Shown piece after piece: positions 1-6,591 of a stretch of DNA of 13,051 bases. This DNA comes from Firm-08 sp045541535. Its GTDB lineage: Bacteria > Bacillota > Clostridia > Oscillospirales > QAKW01. Position numbers and translations under genes: made by a program. Location: NCBI GenBank assembly GCA_045541535.1, contig JAZQJG010000117.1, positions 1 through 13,051 of the forward strand, given 5' to 3'. The notes beneath the pieces were generated by a model. The model was not told where the DNA came from and did not search any database. It saw only the letters and a program-made list of their open reading frames with translations. How positions within the stretch are numbered: the first letter of the stretch is position 1; every line of letters begins with the position of its first letter.

Positions 1-263
1 TCGAACCAATATGCCTGCCAAGGCATAATGTTTCGCTTGATCTTGTCTCATCGTTTGTAATACGTTAGTATAACTGCACTCTTCGACTTCGCCAAGCAAA
101 AAATTCTGACCTTGGCAGGTCGAAGAGTTTCGCGCAAATGGTTTTTTTTGAAAGGTGAAGTGTGCAATTTGCAGCAAGGCTGACGCCTTGCAAAAATGAA
201 CACAAGTAAGGCAGAAAAAGCCATTGCGCCAAACCATAATGGGTTCGACTCTTGTCACCTTAA
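1..263. repeat. Interspersed structured repeat, copy 1 (left end cut by window edge)
   Basis: Positions 1-158 match 12894-13051 almost base for base; I see one extra T in the other copy near base 31, and a T-run near 142 that differs by one base and one T/A change. The right end (242-263) is the inverted counterpart of the left end seen in copy 2 (12879-12900): GGTTCGACT.TTGTCACCTTAA against TTAAGGTGACAA.AGTCGAACC, with one mismatch. Taken together, a full copy would be about 280 bp with terminal inverted repeats of about 20 bp, each ending in TTAA. Inside are hairpins: ATGCCT/AGGCAT (11-26), a long one (78-128), and GCAAGGC/GCCTTGC (174-191). No credible protein is encoded. This looks like a MITE-like or REP-like non-autonomous element; the family and the enzyme that would move it are unknown to me. 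The strand is arbitrary. Confidence 0.85.
78..128. other. Large hairpin inside the repeat element
   Basis: ACTCTTCGAC (78-87) pairs perfectly with GTCGAAGAGT (119-128). After a small internal bulge, GCCAAG (91-96) pairs with CTTGGC (111-116), leaving a 14-base loop (97-110). The same bases recur in the second copy in the 12971-13021 region. Conservation of the stem in both copies shows that the element has a structured core, but two nearly identical copies cannot prove selection on pairing. It could act as a protein-binding cruciform, an RNA structure when transcribed, or simply be part of the mobile element. Confidence 0.6.
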
Positions 264-276
264 CACAATCTCAGCA

Positions 277-305
277 TTGACGAAATTAGAAGAACTTTGT
301 ATAAT
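277..305 (+). promoter_or_regulatory. Sigma-A type promoter for the TIR/SecA-like gene
   Basis: TTGACG (277-282) and a perfect TATAAT (300-305) are separated by exactly 17 bases, which places the expected start of transcription near 312 and leaves a leader of about 30 bases before the ATG at 341. The -35 box begins 14 bases after the TTAA end of the upstream repeat, so the promoter lies outside the element but directly against it. AAAGGA (325-330) is the ribosome binding site, 10 bases before the start codon. The near-consensus boxes suggest steady expression; I see no clear operator. Confidence 0.8.
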
Positions 306-340
306 GTTTACAAATATAATTTTGAAAGGACGCGCTGTAT

Positions 341-3300
341 ATGCAAGCTTTTATCAGCTGGACCAGGGCGGATTGCGACGTCAAAAACGTAATCGTAGAG
401 CGCCTGCAGCAGGAGGGCATCCTGTGCTGGGAATCCGATGAATATTGTCACGACCGGGGTCAATGCACCAGAGAGATCCGCAACAGTCAGGTATTTATCG
501 TACTGATCGGTGACACCATCAATGAAAATCCCAGCGGCTACGTATACAACGAAATCATCACCGCCCGTGAGCAGGAGCGCAACGGACGGCTGAATATCAT
601 TCTCTATAAGCTGACCGATGCACCGTTGCACGACCGGCTGGAGATGGAACTCAATCACATTCCCGACGCCAATCATGTTTCTCGCCTACAACGGCAGGGC
701 GCGTTGGGCGGTGTGGATCTGGTGGTACGCCGTACCAAGACACTGTTGGAGCTGTGGGAAAAGGGTACCCCCGAAAAGCCCACCGACGTGCTCCTTCCCA
801 AACTGAATGCCATTCCCGTAGGTCCCTGCGGCTATTTTGTAGAGCACAGCCGCGACGGACTGCTGGAGCAGATGGCAGACGGGCTGGAGCAAAAGGGTGT
901 GCTGATCCTCAGTGAGCTGTTTGGCTTTGGCAAGCGGAGTCTGGTACGCAAGTATGCCGACTGTCACAGAGGTCAATACAAAGAAATACTGTATTTATCT
1001 GCCGAGGGCCGAACGGTCCGTGAGTTTTTTCAAAACGAACTGGAAATCACCAACATTAACGAACTGGTTTTCAGCGGTCTAAGCGGCGAAGCGCTGATAC
1101 GTAAAAAACTGGAACTGTTGGGAAAATTTACCAACGAATACCTACTGATTTTAGGCGGTATCCGCTTGGAAAATAAGCCTGACAGAGATATGATGGACCT
1201 GCTCTCCTCCCTGTCTTGCCACGTCATTTTGCTGACACAGGACGACGGCGAGGGATACCGTGATCTCTTCCCCGTGATCCGTGTGGGCAGAATGAGTGAC
1301 GAGCATCTGAGCGAATTGTTTTTCCACCATTACGACGGCACGGACGAAGAAGAGCGAGAGAAACTGCAAGCCCCCCTATACGCCTTTTTTGAGGCGATGG
1401 GCGGGCACACTCAAACGGTGGAGTTGACCGCCACGGTCCTCTTCCGTGAGGTGGGAGCCTATCCTGAAGAGTTGCCCCGTTACCTCAACGTACATCACGA
1501 CGAAAACACCGGTCTGCGGGATCGCATTTTCGACCAGATCGCCGCCATGCTGGATCTGGATACCATCACCGACGACGAGCGGCTGGCCCTGCAATTGGCC
1601 GCACTGATCGCCTATCCCAAGGTCAGCGAGCGGGAATTCCGCCAACTGTTGGAACGCAGAGGTGTTACCGATATAAGCTGTATCACCGCCCTGCACCGCC
1701 GTCGCTGGCTGAACGTGGACCGAAGCAACCGCATCGTTTCCATTGAGCCACTGATTGCCGAGATCTGCGTGCAAAAACTGCCGCCGGATTATGAAATGCT
1801 GTGCGCCTGCGTGGAGCATCTGGAAAAGAAAATGCTGCAGCCGGGATACGACGTGATCCGCGGCAACGCCTTTGAGCGGGCCGCTCATTTCTATAAGCTG
1901 ACCGATCTGCCGGAAATTGCAGAGATATTTGCCTGTTTGCGGGATGATCCCACCTGCGGCCAAAGCGGTAGCGACGAGCGGGCAAAGCAGGCAGTAAAAA
2001 ATCTGTTGACCCGCTATCCGGATTCCTTTGATTTGGAGGAAGCGGACGGGGAAAATGCAACGCGCCTGCAGTTTGAACAACAAGCGGCAAACTCCGCCCA
2101 TGCCTTTATCCCCACGTTGCAGTTGACCTCCGAGGCTATCCTGCCCAATCTCCTCAGCTTTAACGCCACCGCCACCGACGGCGGCAGAGCCAGAGCCGCC
2201 GGTTTATTGGGGCTGGACGCTATGTTTGGGCTGGAGGGCGACACCGAGGCCTACAAAGAGGTGATGGAACAGATCAACGCCTGCAGAGAAGACGTCCAAA
2301 ATATGCTGAACATGATACAAAAGGCTATGACAGAAGCCGAAGACTATGAGGAAACGGGCTTGGACGAAGAAGATCTGCAGGAAATGATAGAAGAGTTTGA
2401 CGAAACGGTAAGTCTGGCCATTTGTATGCAGACCTTTCGGGTCATCGACGATTTTTCCTCCAAACGTTATGTTGAGCTCAACTGCAGTCTCCACGAATTG
2501 TTATCCCTGCTGGAACAGCATCCCACCACGATGGAACAAGAGGAAATCGCACAATTGCTGAGCGGCTGTTTTTTGATCATCGTCAACGCCATGACCCTCT
2601 CCGGTCTGGTGCCTGCCGCCGTGGCGCTGTGCGACCGTTTGTTTGCCTTGCCCCTGCAAAAAGGAATACGGTATACCCTCTTGGGTCTTTGCCACACTGC
2701 CCTGCAAAAGGACGACTCCTGTCCCGAACGTATGGCGGAGATCTGTGAAGAAATGCTGGAGCTGTATGACGTCCATATAGCCCCCACCTTTGCCGACCGC
2801 AGAGAAGCGGCCACCGCCAAGGCTCAGTTGCAGTTGATGTATATTGACGATCTGCTGAAAAACGAAGAATGCGAAAAGGCGGCCGACGTATTGTTGCATC
2901 ACGCCGCCCATCTGGCGCAGGACGCCCCCGCAGAATATTTGGATGCCGTGGACGCCCTGCTACAACAGCGGTTGCTGGACGAAGAGCCGGAGGATATTCT
3001 ATCCTTCTATGAGCAGGCCCTGCCCGAAAACCGGCGGTGTTTACTGCAGAAAAATCCGCAGACCTGTGACAAGATAGCAGAACTGCAACTGTTGGCAGAT
3101 TTGTTGCGCAACCTCCATACCGATGCCGAAGCAGAGCAAGCGGACAGCTATTATAACACTTATTCCAAGGAGTACAAAATGCCCCGCAGTCTGCAACGTC
3201 GTTACACCGAGATTGCCGACAAGGCGGCCGCCATAGACCTCTCGGCACTGACCGAGCAAGAATTACGGGAACAGGCTCTGGAACTGCGTCAGCGCGCAGG

Positions 3301-5626
3301 TCGCTTGACCCCGGAGGTGATCGCCCGTGGCTTTGCACTGGTCAGCGAGGCAGGCTTCCGTGTGTTGGGCTATCGCCACCACGGCGTGCAATATATGGGC
3401 GCCGCCGCTATGCTGGACAACCAGATCGCAGAGATTCTCAACGGTGAGGGCAAAACCTATACCGTCATTCTGACTGCCTTTATCCGCTATTTACAGGGCA
3501 AGTGCGTATTTATTATTGACGCCTCCCCCCACCTGACCGACCGCAACTATACCTGGATGGGTGGTGTGCTGGAACTGTTGGGGCTCAAGGTAAGTCGGTT
3601 GCACAATGCCTACGACGTCACAAACGAAGTGCTGACGGAGGACTATGCCGCCGACGTCATCTACACCGATTTTGAGACCGTGATCCTCAATCAGCACAAA
3701 AACGAATTGGCTATGCCTTCCCGTTTCGTATCCAACGTCCGTTATGATTGCGCCATCATTGACGAAGCAGACGACCTGCTGATCGACAACGCCCTGAAGG
3801 TGTATCAACTGGTTTCCCCCACCTCCTGGTTGGAACAGCAACGCAAGGAACAACTGTGCCGCAAAGCGGTGGATCTGGCCACCGGAATCAAGGACCGTGA
3901 CGATCTGTACACCGTCAAAAACGGCAAGATCACTATGCTACCGCCCCTGCTGGCCCTACTGGAACGGGAATTTGACGTCTCCTTTGAGGATCTGGGGCAT
4001 ATTCAACTTACCAGAGAGATCCGCAAGGTGGTACAAAATGCCCTTTATTACTGCAACCATTGCACTCCGGGTGTGGAATATTACATTCATAAGGGACGTA
4101 TCCGTACGGAAAACAAGCAGACGGGACGCTTTGTGACCTTCATCAATACCATCCAATATATGTTGCAATATAAGCATCGGGGTGAGGTGATCGAAGAGCG
4201 TATTTCTCTGGATCTGGAGCCGGTCAATTATACGCCCGTCCATCTGTTTTTGAAAAAATTCACCCATCTTTCGGGGACCACCGCCACCGCCACCAGTTAT
4301 CGTCAGGCGCTCAAAGAGCTCTATGGGCTGGAAACGGTGTGCATCCCGCCCCATCAGCCGGTGGTGCGGCGTGACGTCATGTCCCCCATTTATCTGAAAG
4401 AAAAATACAAAAACGCCGCCGTGGTGGAGGAAGTGCAGACACGCTATCAACGCCGCCAGCCGGTGTTGCTGATCACCGCAGATATTGAAAAATCCTACCT
4501 CTTTGATCGGTTATTGACCGAAAAAGAGATTCCTCACCGCTTGCTGAATGCAAAAAATGCCGAGATGATCGCCCCCATTCTGGCCACCGCCGGTCTGCCC
4601 GGCTCGGTGCTGATCGCCACCGCTATGGCAGGACGGGGCGTGGACATCAAGCTGGGCGGTGATCCCGAACGGATGACCCGCGCAGATTTGGTCAATCAAG
4701 GCGTACAGGTATCGGGGCTGGACAAGCTGTTGTACCGTCTGCCCGAACAGCGGGAGGAGGATCCCCTGTATCTTGTCTTTCGCAATCTGTTGCTTCGTAA
4801 CCGCGCCCGTACCGCCGCCGGACGGCAGTTGGTGCTGGATAGCGGTGGCTTGTGCGTCATTTGCACCGAATTCTTCAGCGATCCCCGTCTGGAGCAACAG
4901 GCCCGCGGCCGTGCCGGACGGCAGGGTGAGGTGGGTGAAAGCATCGTTTTCCGCAGTATGGAGGACGACGCCTTTGATGCCGTGCCGAAGCTGGCCGAAC
5001 GGATGCAACGATTGTATGAGGCGTTGAATTATACCGAAGAATCCGTAGAAGATATGCGGATGTTCAACAATGCCGCCCAGCATCTGCGGCAAAAATGCAC
5101 CGACAAGAATCTGGAGTGGTTGAGCCATTACAGTTGGTCCGGTATTGCCATGGCGGAAACCAAAGCCCGATTTTTGGGTACCAACGAGCGCATCGTCCGG
5201 GGTGAATGGAGTCCCGAGGAAGCGCTGAAGCATCTGCTGTTGGCAGAGGAAACGGTGGAATATATCCGCTCCCTGCAAAAAAATCCCGATCTTTCCTCCG
5301 CCCTGCGCCGACTGCCGGAAGCGGAACAGCTTCTTTCCCTCCCCCCACGCAAGGTGGCCCTGCGGCTTTTCGAATTGTTGTGGCAACGCATTACGGAATA
5401 CTGTAAGGGAAATGAGGAATATATCGCCGACTACATTGCCAGCCTGCACGCAGACGCGTGGAAACGCTTTTTACCTATGGCCATTGCCGCCGTGGAAGAC
5501 ACCGTCAACTATGACAAAACCACCCAATACCGCCAAAGCGTGGAACAAACCATTAAAGAATGCCACAGCGAACAGTTTGGTCCCATTTTGGAGCAACTGT
5601 TAGAGAAATTGGCAAAACGAAAATAG
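341..5626 (+). CDS. Giant TIR - degenerate NB-ARC - helical repeat - SecA-like motor fusion protein, putative immune effector
   Basis: This 1761-aa protein has no signal peptide or clear membrane segment. Residues 1-140 form a TIR domain, opening with FISWTRAD. E71 in YVYNEIITA sits where the NADase glutamate of SARM1-type TIR domains lies, so NAD+ cleavage is plausible. Residues about 165-480 resemble NB-ARC/STAND NTPases, but the P-loop is GFGKRS (195-200) and the Walker B strand reads LLILGG (268-273) with no aspartates, so this unit is probably inactive. Residues about 480-960 are helical, TPR-like and acidic. Residues about 967-1761 follow SecA: Gln1017 (Q motif), GEGKT 1035-1039, DEAD 1141-1144, a region matching the preprotein cross-linking domain (about 1150-1300), SGTTA 1311-1315, MAGRGVDIK 1429-1437 and RGRAGRQG 1522-1529. 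The tail is a diverged helical scaffold, and the cysteine-rich zinc tail of housekeeping SecA is absent. The start has a good ribosome site and the TIR fold begins at residue 3. The gene stands alone between promoter and terminator. A defence role is inferred from TIR-STAND architecture; a secretion role is the alternative. Confidence 0.85.
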   Translation: MQAFISWTRADCDVKNVIVERLQQEGILCWESDEYCHDRGQCTREIRNSQVFIVLIGDTINENPSGYVYNEIITAREQERNGRLNIILYKLTDAPLHDRLEMELNHIPDANHVSRLQRQGALGGVDLVVRRTKTLLELWEKGTPEKPTDVLLPKLNAIPVGPCGYFVEHSRDGLLEQMADGLEQKGVLILSELFGFGKRSLVRKYADCHRGQYKEILYLSAEGRTVREFFQNELEITNINELVFSGLSGEALIRKKLELLGKFTNEYLLILGGIRLENKPDRDMMDLLSSLSCHVILLTQDDGEGYRDLFPVIRVGRMSDEHLSELFFHHYDGTDEEEREKLQAPLYAFFEAMGGHTQTVELTATVLFREVGAYPEELPRYLNVHHDENTGLRDRIFDQIAAMLDLDTITDDERLALQLAALIAYPKVSEREFRQLLERRGVTDISCITALHRRRWLNVDRSNRIVSIEPLIAEICVQKLPPDYEMLCACVEHLEKKMLQPGYDVIRGNAFERAAHFYKLTDLPEIAEIFACLRDDPTCGQSGSDERAKQAVKNLLTRYPDSFDLEEADGENATRLQFEQQAANSAHAFIPTLQLTSEAILPNLLSFNATATDGGRARAAGLLGLDAMFGLEGDTEAYKEVMEQINACREDVQNMLNMIQKAMTEAEDYEETGLDEEDLQEMIEEFDETVSLAICMQTFRVIDDFSSKRYVELNCSLHELLSLLEQHPTTMEQEEIAQLLSGCFLIIVNAMTLSGLVPAAVALCDRLFALPLQKGIRYTLLGLCHTALQKDDSCPERMAEICEEMLELYDVHIAPTFADRREAATAKAQLQLMYIDDLLKNEECEKAADVLLHHAAHLAQDAPAEYLDAVDALLQQRLLDEEPEDILSFYEQALPENRRCLLQKNPQTCDKIAELQLLADLLRNLHTDAEAEQADSYYNTYSKEYKMPRSLQRRYTEIADKAAAIDLSALTEQELREQALELRQRAGRLTPEVIARGFALVSEAGFRVLGYRHHGVQYMGAAAMLDNQIAEILNGEGKTYTVILTAFIRYLQGKCVFIIDASPHLTDRNYTWMGGVLELLGLKVSRLHNAYDVTNEVLTEDYAADVIYTDFETVILNQHKNELAMPSRFVSNVRYDCAIIDEADDLLIDNALKVYQLVSPTSWLEQQRKEQLCRKAVDLATGIKDRDDLYTVKNGKITMLPPLLALLEREFDVSFEDLGHIQLTREIRKVVQNALYYCNHCTPGVEYYIHKGRIRTENKQTGRFVTFINTIQYMLQYKHRGEVIEERISLDLEPVNYTPVHLFLKKFTHLSGTTATATSYRQALKELYGLETVCIPPHQPVVRRDVMSPIYLKEKYKNAAVVEEVQTRYQRRQPVLLITADIEKSYLFDRLLTEKEIPHRLLNAKNAEMIAPILATAGLPGSVLIATAMAGRGVDIKLGGDPERMTRADLVNQGVQVSGLDKLLYRLPEQREEDPLYLVFRNLLLRNRARTAAGRQLVLDSGGLCVICTEFFSDPRLEQQARGRAGRQGEVGESIVFRSMEDDAFDAVPKLAERMQRLYEALNYTEESVEDMRMFNNAAQHLRQKCTDKNLEWLSHYSWSGIAMAETKARFLGTNERIVRGEWSPEEALKHLLLAEETVEYIRSLQKNPDLSSALRRLPEAEQLLSLPPRKVALRLFELLWQRITEYCKGNEEYIADYIASLHADAWKRFLPMAIAAVEDTVNYDKTTQYRQSVEQTIKECHSEQFGPILEQLLEKLAKRK

Positions 5627-5685
5627 TTACCCGACCGGCAAATCCCTTGTGTGGCATAGGGCCACGTCCGGAAACCTCAAACTTA

Positions 5686-5730
5686 AAAAGTGGCTTGTGC
5701 TTTGACGAAAGCACAAGCCACTTTTCTTTT
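5686..5730 (+). terminator. Strong intrinsic terminator after the TIR/SecA-like gene
   Basis: An 18-bp perfect stem, AAAAGTGGCTTGTGCTTT (5686-5703) with its complement at 5708-5725, has a GACG loop and runs into TTTTCTTTT. The A-rich left flank means it could also work on the opposite strand. It isolates the large gene from the lysine operon. The stretch 5627-5685 before it holds no gene; it contains only a 5-bp GTGGC/GCCAC stem (5651-5665). Confidence 0.92.
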
Positions 5731-5769
5731 GCTGTGGGAAAACGGCTTTTTTATGAGCACACTTTTTTC

Positions 5770-5797
5770 TTGACTTGAGCGTATATTATGTTATAAT
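5770..5797 (+). promoter_or_regulatory. Sigma-A type promoter for the dapH-lysA operon
   Basis: TTGACT (5770-5775) and TATAAT (5792-5797) are 16 bases apart. The expected transcription start is near 5804, giving a leader of about 75 bases before the dapH start at 5881. The region from 5781 to 5816 is almost pure A/T. The leader is too short for a lysine (L-box) riboswitch, the usual lysine sensor in Bacillota, so control probably lies at the promoter or elsewhere. Confidence 0.75.
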
Positions 5798-5815
5798 ATT
5801 ATAATAATATTATAA
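5791..5815. repeat. Perfect AT-only inverted repeat over the -10 box
   Basis: TTATAATATTAT (5791-5802), one A, then ATAATATTATAA (5804-5815) form two perfectly complementary 12-base arms. The repeat covers the -10 element and the expected transcription start of the dapH operon. It could be a repressor site or a region that melts easily; in such low-complexity sequence it could also be chance. Confidence 0.5.
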
Positions 5816-5816
5816 T

Positions 5817-5853
5817 GCGGAAGTATGTCGTTTTTTGTAACGGACGCTTTCGC
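5817..5853 (+). promoter_or_regulatory. Possible 5' leader hairpin of the dapH transcript
   Basis: GCGGAAG (5817-5823) can pair with CTTTCGC (5847-5853) with one G-U pair, and inside it GTC/GAC and GTT/AAC extend the stem with a single bulged G around a six-base loop (5833-5838). No U-run follows, so it is not a terminator. It does not match any riboswitch class I know. It may only stabilise the 5' end of the mRNA. Confidence 0.3.
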
Positions 5854-5880
5854 CTGAAAAATCCCTTTCGGAGGTAGAAT

Positions 5881-6573
5881 ATGGACGCAAGAGAGATCAT
5901 CCGTTTTATTGCAGAGGCTGAAAAAAAGACCCCTGTAAAGCTGTACGTTAAAACCAAAAAAGATATTGATTTCGGCACGGCCAAGGTATTCGGCGCCGGT
6001 GACAAGATCGTCTTTGGCGATTGGAAGGAACTGGAGCCCATCCTGCAGGCCGAGAGCGAGGCCATTGAGGATATCGTGATTGAAAACGATTGCCGCAATT
6101 CTGCCGTACCGTTGCTGGATAAAAAGAACATCAATGCCCGCATTGAGCCCGGCGCCATCATCCGCGATCAGGTGGAGATCGGCAACAACGCTGTCATTAT
6201 GATGGGTGCCACCATCAACATCGGCGCTGTGATCGGCGAGGGCACCATGATCGATATGGGCGCTATTTTGGGCGGCAGAGCCACCGTGGGCAACCGTTGC
6301 CACGTGGGCGCCGGTGCCGTATTGGCCGGCGTAATTGAGCCTGCCAGCGCCACCCCCGTCATCATTGAGGACGACGTACTCATCGGCGCCAACGCCGTGA
6401 TCATTGAGGGTTGCCGTGTGGGCAAGGGTGCCGTGGTTGCCGCCGGCGCCATCGTTACCAAGGACGTGCCTGCCGGCGCCGTTGTGGCCGGCTGTCCCGC
6501 CAAGGTCATCAAAATGAAGGATGAAAAAACCACTCTGAAGACCGCCCTTGAGGCCGATCTGAGAAATCTGTAA
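5881..6573 (+). CDS. dapH: 2,3,4,5-tetrahydrodipicolinate N-acetyltransferase (DapH)
   Basis: A cytoplasmic enzyme of the acetylase branch of diaminopimelate synthesis; it transfers acetyl from acetyl-CoA to tetrahydrodipicolinate to give N-acetyl-2-amino-6-oxopimelate. The 230-aa length and the order of blocks are those of Bacillus DapH: an N-terminal helical domain (DAREIIRFI...KTPVKLYVK), the stretch RIEPGAIIRDQVEIGNNAVI, and a left-handed beta-helix of hexapeptide repeats (about residues 85-205) with GEGTMIDMGAILGGRA and VAAGAIVTKDVPAG. GGAGG (5870-5874) lies six bases before the ATG, which fixes the start. It is the first gene of the operon; lysA follows after 18 bases. The acetyl rather than succinyl donor is inferred from the DapH-type sequence and from the downstream aminotransferase and deacetylase. 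Confidence 0.95.
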   Translation: MDAREIIRFIAEAEKKTPVKLYVKTKKDIDFGTAKVFGAGDKIVFGDWKELEPILQAESEAIEDIVIENDCRNSAVPLLDKKNINARIEPGAIIRDQVEIGNNAVIMMGATINIGAVIGEGTMIDMGAILGGRATVGNRCHVGAGAVLAGVIEPASATPVIIEDDVLIGANAVIIEGCRVGKGAVVAAGAIVTKDVPAGAVVAGCPAKVIKMKDEKTTLKTALEADLRNL

Positions 6574-6591
6574 AAAAGAAGGAACGCGCCA

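Noticed and set aside
37..74. Promoter within the repeat (TTGATC or TTGTCT with TATAAC)
   Set aside because: The spacing is wrong by several bases and the boxes are weak, so it is not supported.
196..441. Small + strand open frame from inside the repeat into the large gene
   Set aside because: It overlaps the promoter and the start of the TIR gene in another frame, has no ribosome site, and its translation resembles no protein.
4511..5449. Long - strand open frame opposite the SecA-like part
   Set aside because: It is a codon-shadow of the real gene; no start site signal and no recognisable domain. The same applies to the long - strand frames at 7888-9183, 9104-10090 and 9978-11021.
967..5626. 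Reading the gene as the housekeeping SecA translocase
   Set aside because: The SecA-like part is fused behind TIR and NB-ARC-like domains, its helical scaffold is diverged, and the zinc-binding tail is missing. A separate normal secA is expected elsewhere.
5560..5778. Small + strand open frame across the end of the large gene and the terminator
   Set aside because: It reads through the terminator hairpin and into the next promoter, without a ribosome site or plausible protein features.
5798..5880. Lysine (L-box) riboswitch before dapH
   Set aside because: The leader is about 75 bases, less than half of what an L-box needs, and its conserved helices are not seen.
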